Positions 1-13,399 of a stretch of 64,000 nt of DNA are shown in pieces. The position numbers and the translations under genes were made by a program. Under the pieces are notes generated by a model. That model searched no databases. It was not told the origin of the DNA and was given only the letters and a program-made list of their open reading frames with translations. Each line of letters starts with the position of its first letter. The stretch's first letter is position 1. Source of the stretch: Macrothele yani (taxonomy: Eukaryota; Arthropoda; Arachnida; Araneae; Macrothelidae); assembly GCA_039090855.1 (NCBI GenBank), contig CM076990.1, positions 197,847,232 to 197,911,231 of the forward strand. The letters are read 5' to 3'.

Positions 1-2489
1 AATGATACTTTGGGATCAGAGTTGTGATGAGGTTCACCCGCAATCACCAATTCGTGACTGAGTGTAGTGGTCCGGATCTTACTCCGGTACATTCAATCCC
101 CAACCAGCCAGTACAACACTCACTTTCGCAAATAACACATGATTCTCAAATACACAACACAACATTTAATAACGTTCTGCGAGATTTAAACAGATCCGGC
201 GCTCTCTAGGCGCATAGACAATTGCCCCTCATATGTGGGCAGCATACGGTGTCACACTTTACTGTCGGATAACGCGGCCGACTGAGTCTTAACCGGACTA
301 TCTGAACAAGAGATACTACTCGTTTACACACTAAATAGAGCTGCAGGTGATATTCATATACAATTGCTTAGAGAATGAAAAAAAAAATTATATGCAAACG
401 ATCACATTAAAAATACTCGCGACACAAAATACACAAGCACGTTAATTTGCGGTATAAGATTATAGGTGCGAAATACTGCCAAAGTTAATTAACTAAATCT
501 AATAAGCATGCACATGCAGAACCCTGCCCCGCTGACGTTGGTCCTGAACCAAAGTTAAAAGAAACTGTCCCGCCCAGCGGAATTTGTGGCCACACCCTCT
601 CCCTTATTCATGTAAAAAAAGTAATCAGGAAATGGGCCCTGTAAGAAATTGAAATCTGTATGTGCAGGTATTTCCTCTGAGGTTCAGTCACTCAGCATTA
701 CTGCATCTATGTCCATGCAGCTTTGGGTGTCGATATGGCACAAGTTCGCAGATGTGCGAAGAAAGAAAAAGGAAATATTCATCTACTTACAGTTACGTGA
801 CTTTGCTGTGCAAATCCGTTGTGCATCACATAATATCACACGACAAAAAACACACACACACAGACACTTGCACCATGTGGCAGCACCGATGATTCAACAC
901 TTCACTTTGACGCTTGATGTAAATGAAGCACACAATTAAAAATGGTAATATCACGCCGCACTTTGTTGCAATGATTAGAGTGCACACTGATCTATTCTCG
1001 TGACGATTTGAAGGTGGGCGTTAAGCAAAATAGGCCCTCTCACATCTGATGTTGCGGTTTCCAAGATTAATTTTCTCGGCCGAGCGAAATCAGACGTGCT
1101 TTTACCTTAAGCGTATATCGGCAACTCAACATTTCACCTGTATATTTGTTAGGTATCGAAGCCACCGCTCTTACGCTCATATTTTTCTTTCGACATGTTT
1201 TTATCCCGTCGCACTTACACGTAGTGGCTTCGCTGCTTACGCTACCACACACACGCACACATGGGGCCTCGCTTCACCCCGTAAGACAAGCGCATCTCTT
1301 CACTTCCTCCACAGTAGGGGATGAATGGGGGTGACGATTCCACACTGCAGTGGTTGGCATCCGAACCCGACTTTGCTTGGCTTCGCTTCTCATAGGAATG
1401 ACCACTGTCCACTCGCAGACTTCTTAATTCCCCTGTAACTTGGCTTTCATTAGGCCAAACAGTCGCTGAGTTCCATTACGCTCCAGCCTAGAAATTTCTG
1501 CTTTATCCCGCGGATTTAGGCATTCTGCTGTCTTTATGGCAAACTGGCATCTCCAGCTGCCTCGAGTTGTCTCCATTTCTTACCAAATGCGGGGAGGTTT
1601 GCTGCTTCATTTTTCCCAATTCATTTTTTTCAGATCCAAGGCATCCAGCCTTTCACATCGGAGAGCGCGCAGACAACTAAACTTTCTTCCTTATTTTCAT
1701 GCCAAGTGCGAACTCTTATTTTTCTGCACGGACCACACAGAGAGCAATTGTTCTCGAAAATGCCCCAAACAATCGACGAATTTACGATTATTCGCTAAAC
1801 CTTTCGTCCCCTATCTTCATTCATTCCTACTCAAGTGGCTCATTCGATACGTATTCCTCTTTCCCTTTCCGTGTTGCATAGGCTGCCCGTCAGCTGCGCC
1901 CTGATATTTATGACCTAACAGAGCTATTCTGAGACCACCCAGCCAGAGAGAGAATTCTTCGCCTCTTTTCTTTCCAAACCCCCAGATAAAACTTTATCTG
2001 CTGTTTACACTTTTAAACTCCAATCAAGCCTCGAACAATTAATACTTAATTAATTTCACACATCAACCACGCCCATTAATTACTAAATTAATGGCGGGGG
2101 TGGAGTCGTAACATCGGCCCCTCCTCAAGAAATCTAGAAGTCCTCTTCTGGGCCTATCGCTTTGCTCTTATCAATTTCCAGAGCAACCATTGAGTGCTAC
2201 CTTTTCCCACAGGTAGAAATAATTCAAAATGGCAAAAATATTGCGTTTCTTGCCTTCAAGAGCATTGGAGCGACTTCCCAATTATCCCGCAATTTTGTTA
2301 ATTAATTTAGAGAACATCCGAAAGAAAAAACAACGTAAATGAGAAATAAATAAAAAAAAAACTGAACTGTAAAAGAACATGTGAGCCTGCCGAACTGTGA
2401 TTCCTAGCTACCTCATACCATACGCGACATGGCGGACAAATTTTAGAGTTTTCTTCAGGTTTTAGGATGGGGGGGTGTCCACTGTAACA
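1..2489 (-). repeat. Partial LTR (3' LTR of the - strand element)
   Basis: Near-identical to 3524-6016. About 240 bases of the far end lie outside the window. Differences seen by eye are single-base length changes in A and T runs near 375, 612 and 1970, a small change near 2095 (a G-rich stretch), one A near 2228 and the length of the G run near 2470. Confidence 0.85.
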
Positions 2490-2502
2490 TTCCATCCCCC
2501 CA
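2490..2502 (-). other. Polypurine tract of the long-LTR element
   Basis: On the - strand GGGGGGATGGAA directly precedes the TGTTACAG start of the downstream LTR. Position and composition fit a plus-strand priming tract. Confidence 0.6.
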
Positions 2503-2672
2503 TGAAAGAAAAAAAGGGGTGACTGGATGAAGTTTATTCATCCAATCATTCTATTTTTTTTTTTTTTTAACTGTAAACACTCAACCCTTTCCCACCGTCG
2601 CAAGGCACCTAATTCCGGATTTAAGTGCCCGGAGTGGAAGGAAAGTTTAAGGATTTCATCACACGTTCATTG

Positions 2673-3095
2673 CTACCCGTCGAGATAGGCGGAAAGAAAA
2701 TTTAAATATGAGGCATAGCTTCGAGAATCCACGAGTTCCACAGATCTCTCACGTTCGATGCTCCTACGCCCGCTTTTATCTGCGCTCGATGCCAAATTCT
2801 TGCGTTCCACTGTCTTCGAGTTCCTTCTCAACATCGTAGATAATCGTAGTGTCACCGTCTTCCTGGGGATCCACTATAAACTCGACTGCTCCCCATAAAC
2901 CATAGGTGCGGCTAAAGCTGTTTGTCTCAGCTGTGATGTACCCGCTGTACTTGTAACAGGTGTACTCTCTTCCGGAACAATTGCAGCCCCAGTGCTCACA
3001 TGTTCTCCGTCAGAGTGACCACCAGAATCATCTGAATCCATGTGACTCGCAGATGACGATTTTTTTGTGTTAGCCATTTTGTTTTTCTTACCCAC
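2673..3095 (-). pseudogene. Gag-like leader ORF remnant with in-frame amber stop
   Basis: The only open frame in the element's interior. A 73-codon segment (3095 down to 2874) starts MGKKNKMANTKKSSS and is Ser/Thr/Asp-rich and low in complexity. It ends in TAG, and the same frame continues without further stops to 2673, adding roughly 66 codons rich in Arg, Lys and Ser. Position just after the primer-binding site suggests the start of gag, but I see no CCHC knuckle or capsid motif. Whether the stop is decay or a readthrough site cannot be told here. It is far too short to be a working gag. Confidence 0.4.
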
Positions 3096-3259
3096 TAAAA
3101 TTATGGCAGTTCTTAGAAAACAGCTTAAGGCTTACTTAATGCTAAATTATACAAAATTCGCACCGAACAAAACTAAATAAAAATAGTAATGGCAGTCAAT
3201 TCGCACTTATTTTACGAACATGAGTGTTGTTCCGCTAGCTGCAAAATATAGGTATCGAT

Positions 3260-3277
3260 CCTGGGACAACGGCACCA
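3260..3277 (-). other. Primer-binding site of the long-LTR element
   Basis: On the - strand, four bases (TTAA) after the LTR end, the sequence reads TGGTGCCGTTGTCCCAGG. TGG complements the CCA end of a tRNA. From memory the first nine bases match the 3' end of animal tRNA-His and the rest does not, so the tRNA identity is tentative. Confidence 0.6.
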
Positions 3278-3281
3278 TTAA

Positions 3282-6016
3282 TGTTACACGGCACTAGCAG
3301 TGTTCCTGCCGAGTCTGCCGGTAACGGTGCTTGAGACCTGAAGTACAATTTAGTTGGCCACGGCACCAGGTGAGAATCTCAGGTGCACTGCTGCACTCAA
3401 AGATTCACACCAGAACATAAAAAATGAAAAGTTGAAGAATGACCCGAAGCATAAGGCTTGGGTGAATCCACCTTGTGAACAAAATAACAACAACAAATAA
3501 AAAAATAAAATAATCTAAAAAAAAATGATACTTTGGGATCAGAGTTGTGATGAGGTTCACCCGCAATCACCAATTCGTGACTGAGTGTAGTGGTCCGGAT
3601 CTTACTCCGGTACATTCAATCCCCAACCAGCCAGTACAACACTCACTTTCGCAAATAACACATGATTCTCAAATACACAACACAACATTTAATAACGTTC
3701 TGCGAGATTTAAACAGATCCGGCGCTCTCTAGGCGCATAGACAATTGCCCCTCATATGTGGGCAGCATACGGTGTCACACTTTACTGTCGGATAACGCGG
3801 CCGACTGAGTCTTAACCGGACTATCTGAACAAGAGATACTACTCGTTTACACACTAAATAGAGCTGCAGGTGATATTCATATACAATTGCTTAGAGAATG
3901 AAAAAAAAATTATATGCAAACGATCACATTAAAAATACTCGCGACACAAAATACACAAGCACGTTAATTTGCGGTATAAGATTATAGGTGCGAAATACTG
4001 CCAAAGTTAATTAACTAAATCTAATAAGCATGCACATGCAGAACCCTGCCCCGCTGACGTTGGTCCTGAACCAAAGTTAAAAGAAACTGTCCCGCCCAGC
4101 GGAATTTGTGGCCACACCCTCTCCCTTATTCATGTAAAAAAAAGTAATCAGAAATGGGCCCTGTAAGAAATTGAAATCTGTATGTGCAGGTATTTCCTCT
4201 GAGGTTCAGTCACTCAGCATTACTGCATCTATGTCCATGCAGCTTTGGGTGTCGATATGGCACAAGTTCGCAGATGTGCGAAGAAAGAAAAAGGAAATAT
4301 TCATCTACTTACAGTTACGTGACTTTGCTGTGCAAATCCGTTGTGCATCACATAATATCACACGACAAAAAACACACACACACAGACACTTGCACCATGT
4401 GGCAGCACCGATGATTCAACACTTCACTTTGACGCTTGATGTAAATGAAGCACACAATTAAAAATGGTAATATCACGCCGCACTTTGTTGCAATGATTAG
4501 AGTGCACACTGATCTATTCTCGTGACGATTTGAAGGTGGGCGTTAAGCAAAATAGGCCCTCTCACATCTGATGTTGCGGTTTCCAAGATTAATTTTCTCG
4601 GCCGAGCGAAATCAGACGTGCTTTTACCTTAAGCGTATATCGGCAACTCAACATTTCACCTGTATATTTGTTAGGTATCGAAGCCACCGCTCTTACGCTC
4701 ATATTTTTCTTTCGACATGTTTTTATCCCGTCGCACTTACACGTAGTGGCTTCGCTGCTTACGCTACCACACACACGCACACATGGGGCCTCGCTTCACC
4801 CCGTAAGACAAGCGCATCTCTTCACTTCCTCCACAGTAGGGGATGAATGGGGGTGACGATTCCACACTGCAGTGGTTGGCATCCGAACCCGACTTTGCTT
4901 GGCTTCGCTTCTCATAGGAATGACCACTGTCCACTCGCAGACTTCTTAATTCCCCTGTAACTTGGCTTTCATTAGGCCAAACAGTCGCTGAGTTCCATTA
5001 CGCTCCAGCCTAGAAATTTCTGCTTTATCCCGCGGATTTAGGCATTCTGCTGTCTTTATGGCAAACTGGCATCTCCAGCTGCCTCGAGTTGTCTCCATTT
5101 CTTACCAAATGCGGGGAGGTTTGCTGCTTCATTTTTCCCAATTCATTTTTTTCAGATCCAAGGCATCCAGCCTTTCACATCGGAGAGCGCGCAGACAACT
5201 AAACTTTCTTCCTTATTTTCATGCCAAGTGCGAACTCTTATTTTTCTGCACGGACCACACAGAGAGCAATTGTTCTCGAAAATGCCCCAAACAATCGACG
5301 AATTTACGATTATTCGCTAAACCTTTCGTCCCCTATCTTCATTCATTCCTACTCAAGTGGCTCATTCGATACGTATTCCTCTTTCCCTTTCCGTGTTGCA
5401 TAGGCTGCCCGTCAGCTGCGCCCTGATATTTATGACCTAACAGAGCTATTCTGAGACCACCCAGCCAGAGAGAGAATTCTTCGCCTCTTTTCTTTTCCAA
5501 ACCCCCAGATAAAACTTTATCTGCTGTTTACACTTTTAAACTCCAATCAAGCCTCGAACAATTAATACTTAATTAATTTCACACATCAACCACGCCCATT
5601 AATTACTAAATTAATGGCGGGGAGTGGGTCGTAACATCGGCCCCTCCTCAAGAAATCTAGAAGTCCTCTTCTGGGCCTATCGCTTTGCTCTTATCAATTT
5701 CCAGAGCAACCATTGAGTGCTACCTTTTCCCACAGGTAGAAATAATTCAAATGGCAAAAATATTGCGTTTCTTGCCTTCAAGAGCATTGGAGCGACTTCC
5801 CAATTATCCCGCAATTTTGTTAATTAATTTAGAGAACATCCGAAAGAAAAAACAACGTAAATGAGAAATAAATAAAAAAAAAACTGAACTGTAAAAGAAC
5901 ATGTGAGCCTGCCGAACTGTGATTCCTAGCTACCTCATACCATACGCGACATGGCGGACAAATTTTAGAGTTTTCTTCAGGTTTTAGGATGGGGGGGGGG
6001 GGTGTCCACTGTAACA
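3282..6016 (-). repeat. Complete LTR (5' LTR of the - strand element), 2735 bp
   Basis: Bounded by TGTTACA at 3282 and TGTAACA ending at 6016, which are reverse complements. Homology to the other copy ends at 6016: after the shared GTGTCCACTGTAACA the two copies continue into unrelated sequence. The + strand frames inside it (up to 122 codons) recur in both copies but resemble no known protein, so I treat them as chance frames. Confidence 0.8.
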
Positions 6017-6480
6017 TTTAGTAGTAATAACTGCATATATAAACAACATTTATTACTGTTATGTAAGCAAAAGTGAAATATTTCCCATCGTATTTAAAAG
6101 GAAAACACAATATGTTATTTATTTTACGTTTGCATTTAATTATTAGACAGTACTAATAGTACGTACAAGCCTGAATGTACGCAGGATACACCCATTTCCC
6201 AGCATGATGAAACGGAATGAATTGGAGTCATCCACACACACGCACGCATGTACACACAAACACGCACGTACACACAAACACACACACGCACGTACACACA
6301 AACATACACACACATAAGAATTTACCTTTTGCGCTCCGTTAAAGATTGCTCTGTTTGAGTGTCTTTTCCCACTGGTTCAATTAAACTACTTTAATAGCGC
6401 TATTATTTACCGTGTTTTTTTTTTTTTTTTTGTTTTTTTTTTTTTTCGTTTTCCTGGCACTCTTATTTTTATTATTTCCG
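6017..6480. repeat. Flank with CA/CACGTA microsatellite and T tract
   Basis: AT-rich flank of the LTR element. An impure array of CACACA, CACGCA and GTACACAAA words runs about 6230-6317 and a T-rich tract about 6414-6446. No gene seen. Confidence 0.8.
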
Positions 6481-7100
6481 TAGCTAATATTTTCCTTTAG
6501 GTTTGGAATCGGTGACTTTTACCCAAGTTATTTATCCATGTATTTATTTTCCTATTTCTTCACAGTGTGAGCAAATAGAACCAGTCAATGAAATAAATAC
6601 TAGCTGCCAACATTTTTAGAGAGAGCAAGAGAACCTGAAATTATTTCCTATTTTTCTTCAATTTACTTCAGCATTTCATCATTTTATTCATATATAGATG
6701 CTTTTTCTATATATATATTTATTCCATCACAATATTTCTAACCTACTCTAGGCGTTCTTCCAGGTTATTCCGAAATTTACGATTTTTAATATTTCTAGGA
6801 AAGGCTGCTTTATCTTGTGCTGGTCGCTCATTGGTAATTTCTCTCCGATAGAAACTTAAAACAAAAGAAGTAGGCGTGTCTCAATGTGCTCATTGGGCAG
6901 AACTTCAACCATTCCTAAAGCTGGAACCACAACTGGCAAAAAAGAGTTAAAACGTGATTTAAGAGCAATCCAACTTATCCGCTGTTATCTTCATTTTAGT
7001 TCTCGCATCTATTAGGCGACGATCATGAAATGAGACAAGTGTTTATTTTCTTTTTTTCTGCCTTTTTTTCATGTATTTTTTTTTCTTTTATCTCAGCTTA
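6481..7100. other. AT-rich intergenic stretch, no gene
   Basis: No coding frame or recognised repeat. It lies directly upstream of the Sox promoter region and may include regulatory DNA, but nothing in it is diagnostic. Confidence 0.5.
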
Positions 7101-7139
7101 GTGTTGGCACCAACGACTTTCTCTTTGTTTGTAAACGTT

Positions 7140-7443
7140 AACAACTAGCCTTCGGTTCTGCAACAGATGGCGTTCCTGGTTGCGCGCGCCTTCCAAATGC
7201 GTGCGCCAATAGAGTACCTGCTCTCCGAAGTAAAGGAGCCAATCAGAGCGTTTCACGAGACACCGTGAGAGGTGGCTGCTACGGAAGGATCCCCACAAGT
7301 TGACGGGAACGTCATTAGAGTCAGCGACCGTTAAGTAAGCGAAAGCAAGTAGTATTTTACCGTTTGAGTCGTTTCCTCCGCGCGATACCGGTTGCGATTG
7401 CCTGTCGTCGGCTGATAATGTGTTATTGAACAGCCGGTGTTAA
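7140..7443 (+). promoter_or_regulatory. Probable promoter and 5' UTR of the SoxB2 gene
   Basis: Base composition turns GC- and CpG-richer than the surroundings (for example the GCGCGCGCC run near 7181). Two CCAAT boxes lie on the + strand at 7206-7210 and 7239-7243. There is no convincing TATA box, so a dispersed start is likely. The transcription start is not determined. Confidence 0.5.
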
Positions 7444-8208
<765 letters not shown>

Positions 8209-8649
8209 GAGCTGAAATGTGATCCTCCGCAAAGCGGAAAAGAAACTGGCAAGCCAGCATCGTCGCTATACGGGTTCTTGCTGTCGTGGGGTAAATCTTA
8301 TTACAAGGCAATCTCCGAAAGAAGAGCATAAAAGAGAGCGATAAATTGCTTTCTTCTGGAAGTGTGATGTGTGAATCGTAACAGTAAGTGGCTAATTAAT
8401 TTAAACCGAAAATTAAAACTTAGATATAGTTAAACGGCTAAAAAAATTACATTTATAGTATTTAAGAATGATGAAAGAGCTGGAATTGAGAAACAAAAGC
8501 TAAACTTTATGCTTTACATTCTTTAGGTTCCGCATACAAAAACTATTCTTTATAAATCTAGGAAATGTGTTGTTTTATCGTAAAGAATTCAGATACGTAC
8601 ATGTTAATAATACCCTAATATTCAAATTCTTAAGTCGAACAATCTAAAT
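8209..8649 (+). other. Probable 3' UTR and flank of SoxB2
   Basis: No coding frame. The first clear AATAAA on the + strand that I find is at 8941-8946, beyond a SINE insertion, so the 3' UTR may run through the SINE or end at a weaker signal. The actual 3' end is unknown. Confidence 0.4.
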
Positions 8650-8656
8650 TTTCGCG

Positions 8657-8877
8657 GCCCCCCGGTGGCGCAGTGGTCTAAGCGATGGCCTCTGATCATT
8701 CATCCGAACGGGGCCGGGTTCGAATCCCGGTTAGGCATGGATGTTGTGTTTGTCTTACGGCACTGGCTCTCTCCCTTCCCTGGAACCAGTGACCCTAAAT
8801 TAGGGACAGGTGACCACTTATAGCCCATTGAGTTGCTCACGGTGGTCGTTAAACCTCCAATAAAAAAAAAAAAAAAA
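8657..8877 (+). mobile_element. tRNA-derived SINE, family 1, intact copy
   Basis: tRNA-like head with pol III A box TGGCGCAGTGG (8666-8676) and B box GGTTCGAATCC (8717-8727), a body containing GACCCTAAATTAGGGAC, and an A tail (8862-8877). It is flanked by the direct repeat TTTCGCG at 8650-8656 and 8878-8884, a target-site duplication made by retrotransposition. It inserted about 450 bases after the Sox stop codon, possibly within the 3' UTR. At least nine related copies, most of them decayed, lie in this window. Confidence 0.9.
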
Positions 8878-9008
8878 TTTCGCGTGAAATATTTTTTATC
8901 AAAGACCTAAGGTTGTGACAGTCATTAAAAGGAAAATGATAATAAAATATTTATAAGCTGTTACACGTGTGTGTATGGTACATAATGAAATTTCATTAGC
9001 ATCGCGCG

Positions 9009-9540
9009 CATATTTTTCGGAACAATTTCTTTGCGATCATATAAGGTCCGAGTAGGAGGCAAATTAAACGTTCTTTGGTTGATGAGTAATTTTTGAAAAC
9101 CTCATTATATTTGGAAACGTGCGATAAGAGTAAATTACTGTCATGAATTCCAAACCAGCAGAAGTTAACTGAATATAATATCATAATTTTCTGAATATAT
9201 AAAGTCATGAATAAAATACCAAAATAATATATATCTCACATTACTGAACATTTTCATGTTCTGAAATGTGCGATAATAACAAAATGCTGCCAAAAATTCT
9301 ATAAACAAAAGTTAAACTGAATACTGTCATGATACATAAGTGAATTTAACACTTCCAGCAAATTTTTCGGATCAGTTTCTTTGCGATCATACAGAGTTCG
9401 AATATAAGGCAGACCAACGCTCTTTCGCTGGAGAGTAATGTTTGAAAACCACATTTTTATGCTCGGAAATGTAGGATAATCACAAAATATTGTCATAAAT
9501 TCAAAGCCAGCGGAAGTTAATGGAATGGAATGTAGTAGCA
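9009..9540 (+). repeat. Diverged local repeat, about three partial copies
   Basis: 9009-9190 and 9360-9540 share the order TTTCGGA, TTTCTTTGCGATCATA, TTTGAAAACC and TCAAAGCCAGCGGAAGTTAA-like words with many substitutions. A shorter copy of the end lies at about 9255-9330. This is an old duplication with no open frame of note. Confidence 0.7.
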
Positions 9541-12500
9541 AAGGCGAGAAATTCCGCAACTTTATCGGCGAACAGATAACAGATAAAACACGAGCGAACT
9601 AAATTAATATTAAAAATATGTGCAGTAAAGAAATACTAGTTTACAACCAGTATTTCTTTCAGGAATTAGTGATATAAAATCATAAATTGCTTTATCAATA
9701 TTATTTTTGGCCCCATTCTGCAAAATGCACTGATGTGTTTCAGATTCGTTTGTACCCCATACATGACCTCAAACTTCAGTTGCAAGAAATGCTTATTAAT
9801 GGAAAAAATTACAGAAATTCGTAGCATCGTTAAATTTGGATGGCGTTCTGGAAGGCAATAATTATCAATAAATTAAAGAAGATTTATAAAGATATGCGAT
9901 TTCAGAATAATGAAACTGCTCAGTATTTGAGATTTCAGTTTTAAAAATAACTTAAGGATCGTTTAAGTCGCATTTTAAACAGGATGAGCACCTGCTTTTA
10001 ATGAATTAATTGATATATTGGCATGTAATCAATTATGTATTCAGGAATCTTCTCGGGGGTACTAAGCGCCCCCAAAAATCCACAATACCCCCTCCCTAGG
10101 TTTTTGGGTGATCTACCCTTATATTTAGTCTAGTTATTTTCGTTTATAACTGAATATTTGGGAACCGTACCCACATGGACTTCGTGTCTCAGCACCATTA
10201 AGATTATATTACGTTTCAAATTAATTTTTTTGTTTTAAAAACTAAAACTGCCATCGGCATATGTGCATATTTACGTTTTCTAAATCCGACGAGTTAATGC
10301 TGCCACTAATGTATACATACCTCGACAAAACAGCAACAATAACTAAATTTCCATTGCTAATCAGAGCCATAAATGACTTCACACACAATGTTAACTCTCT
10401 AAATAACATTTTTATTAAAAAACGTAGCTCTGAAACAAAATAGCTATGAAAATATATATACTCCAGAGCAATATTTGTTACTTTAGATGAGAATGCTTTT
10501 CTAAATTTGTTTATTGAGTGGAACAATTGTCCCATGTTAAAAATCTATTTTGAAGTGCTTCTAAAATTTCTTAATACTTTATCTGGATAAAAAGCAAGAG
10601 GGCAGAAGAGCAGTTCATCTTGATCATGCATAAAAGAGGAGCAAACAAGAAAACCAGATATTGTTCCAAAATTCTGTACATTTTTAACGCTTTTTTTTAA
10701 AACTTTTCGCAGTTAAGTTTGCTGTGTATTTGTAATCACCAACGGCATGCTGTTAGCACTGCAATACACCATCATATTTTGTTTTGAAAGGTGGTATTCA
10801 GCTTTATTTCAGTCTGCTGGATGCCGACTTTCCATGTATACGGTTAAGCCTCAGTGTAGCTGACGAGACGTTAGTGCTTCCAATACAACAAAATATTTGC
10901 TACCTAATTTTTAACAATAGCAAATTATTAGAAATTATTCCCATAAAAACTGTTTTTTCTTTTCCTGTCGGTGAGTAGTTTACACATGAAAAAAAAAAAA
11001 AAAAAAAGAAAGAAATGGAGGCACCTCAAACTGCCATCCAAACGGTTAGTTAGTTTTTTTGTTTTTTTTTTTTACTACTATGTGCTAATCTAAATAATCT
11101 AAAGAGGCTGAAACCAAGTGGCAGGGGAATAGTTTACTCCATACGTTTTCAGGTAACACTATTCTTAATGATTGACACGTTTGTAGCAAGGCGAGAACAT
11201 TTTTACCGTTCCTGATATATTTTTTTTCTTTTTTCTTTTTTTTTGGGGGGGTGTGGGGGTGGGGTCTCCCGCACAGCGTTATCTTACTAGCATTCTCAAT
11301 ATTTTACACCACACCATGGTGAAATCCGTGGTGCATTACTGAATTAAAGCAAAGATGGGAGCCATGGGAGCCTGCGGGAAATTTTTCAAGGGGGTTCAAG
11401 TGTAATTAATTAAGGTTTGGCTAATATGTAGGAAACAGTAATTTGTGAAAATGAAAGATTAATACTACTACTATTACTACTACTTATTTACTACACTAGA
11501 ACACTATTATTATTATTATTATTAATGGATGCTGCCCTTGAAGAAAGTGTATGTTAGTAATAGTCATGTAGTATTATCATGTACATTGGTAACTGTTTTC
11601 AAAATAATGAACAGTGTCGAGCAGGGCCACGCCAAGCCTTTTAAGTTCAGCACACACCACCCTGAGCGGAACTTGTTTGGACGTACTACCTTACGGTTTG
11701 CTAGGTTTTCCGCTTTCACGTTATCGTTTTCCAATTCCAAATTTCCAATAAAATTGGGATATTAAATTAAACACCCCAAACTCCATCTTTCCTTGTGGTC
11801 CAGTTCTGTGAGTGTAAAAAAGTAATAAATAAAATAAAATAAAATAAAATAAAATAATTCTACGGCGGGAGGGGGTCAAGTGACCCCTGTGACCCCTCTC
11901 ATGTCGGCGCCCATGGATATAGTATTTTTAATCACTTGTTGCATGTGTAGATTTTTGTAATTTGCATTTGCGGTATACGAGCATAAGAAAAATGTTATAC
12001 TCTATTTAATTTTTTTGCTTTAGGTGTTAATGTATATATAAATAACAAAATTGTGATTAAAAAATTTTAACCCTTCAAAATTTGAGATCCCCCCCACCCC
12101 CCATCCCGAAAAAAAAAACTTACTGAATACAATGCAGCACGTAATGTTCAGTGGAGAAATCGAAAGTGACTTTATTTCAATTACAAATCGGGTAACGAGA
12201 TTCTTAAACTTTGAATTTTTTGTTCTCTGCATGTTGTCGAAACTTCAATTCATGTCAGGTCGTTCTTTACTTGCGTCTTTTACTTGCTGTTCTGCAAATA
12301 CGTACAATCGTCTTTCCCGTTTTTTTTTTTTTTCCTTTTACACATTTCCGATCCTCCCTTGTTCCGTTTGAAGCCCGAGGCAAAGCATCCCTCTTTTTTC
12401 CGACCCTGGTTCACAGGTCTATTGTAAGCGGCACGCCTCAAACTTCACAGCAGCGCTTTTTTTCCTCTAGAAGAGTTGAATCACACTTTTGATGACTGTG

Positions 12501-13399
12501 TACTCTATAGCATACAAGTTTAAAACTCTCCAACTCGATAAATATCATTCTGTAATGTAACGGTTATTTATATATTTGTCTGAAAAGCAAGTAAAAAAAC
12601 ACCGTTAGGACAGTCTTTCGGTCTTCCAACAACAAGAAATAAATAAAGTAAATAAATAATAAAAATAAATCCTGAAGTACAGAAATGTATGCTGCATTAT
12701 CGTTAAGAAATGGAATCCACTGCGGCGCAAATATTGTAGAACATACGACGCAATTCTTTTTAAATAGCAAGTACTTTTAATAAATGAAGATCTGTTTTCT
12801 ATCTGCGCTCTTTTAAGAACCTCGTCAGCGCTCAGGGTGCTCGAAACTAGAGCCACGTGTTTAGGAAACTACGTAAAGCAAAGTTCTTTTGAAATAGGGT
12901 GACGAATCTTTATAGAAATACATAGATAGCTGTCATAACATTGCGTTAATATCTCAATAAACCACATTGTTTAGAGCGCAATACATTCATTTTCACGTCT
13001 GAAAAAATTATGACAGTTTGATCCAAACTTTACTCACGAGGCTGTGATTTAGGATGTTTCGTGAATTTATTGCTCTCTAAATGGTTTAAATTATATAGCT
13101 AGTTGCTTTAGAAATGGATACCAGCTATATAAGACGGTTCATATTTCATAAATGAATGGAAAGCTCTACAACATTAGTCGACTGTAAGAGTTCGAGTTCT
13201 TTTAAGAGCTCAAAACGCTGTCAATAGGAAATCAAGAGCACTTCGTGCAAGGATCAATTAAATTTCCTAGAGAAGGTACTCGTTAAGGCAATTCTCATTG
13301 TCACGTGACATCACGTCACCATTCTAGGAATATTTGTCGTTCCGAGGAGTGTAGTACCTTTAGATAATTCATACTTAGTTTATGGCTTCCTTAAAAATA
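9541..13399. other. AT-rich gene desert, no gene
   Basis: I see no coding frame or recognisable transposon. Simple tracts include (TTA)n near 11505-11524, (AAAAT)n at about 11826-11857, T/G-rich tracts near 11040-11260 and C/A tracts near 12090-12118. Short frames here look random. Confidence 0.6.

Larger units (their letters stand above)
1..6016 (-). mobile_element. Non-autonomous LTR retrotransposon with very long LTRs (truncated by window edge)
   Basis: Two nearly identical blocks (1-2489 and about 3524-6016, offset about 3522 bases) flank a unique interior of about 0.8 kb. Read on the - strand, each LTR begins TGTTACAGTGG; the complete copy ends GTGTAACA, giving TGTTACA/TGTAACA inverted termini. 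After the upstream LTR comes TTAA and then a primer-binding-site-like TGGTGCCGT; before the downstream LTR is a G/A tract. This order fixes the orientation as minus. There is no protease, reverse transcriptase, RNase H or integrase frame, so movement would depend on enzymes from elsewhere, as in LARD or TRIM elements. The LTR copies differ by only a few small indels, mostly in homopolymers, so the insertion is recent. The target duplication cannot be checked because one end lies outside the window. Confidence 0.85.

Noticed and set aside
1536..5426. Paired 122-codon frames (1536-1904 and 5058-5426) as a duplicated gene
   Set aside because: They lie at the same place in the two LTR copies, on the strand opposite the element, and resemble no protein.
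3282..6016. + strand orientation for the long-LTR element
   Set aside because: On the + strand neither a TGG primer site follows the first LTR nor a purine tract precedes the second; both appear on the - strand.
11340..11910. Possible inverted-repeat transposon with GGGAGCCATGG-like ends
   Set aside because: The two ends match only over short, low-complexity G-rich words; no credible arm alignment or target duplication.
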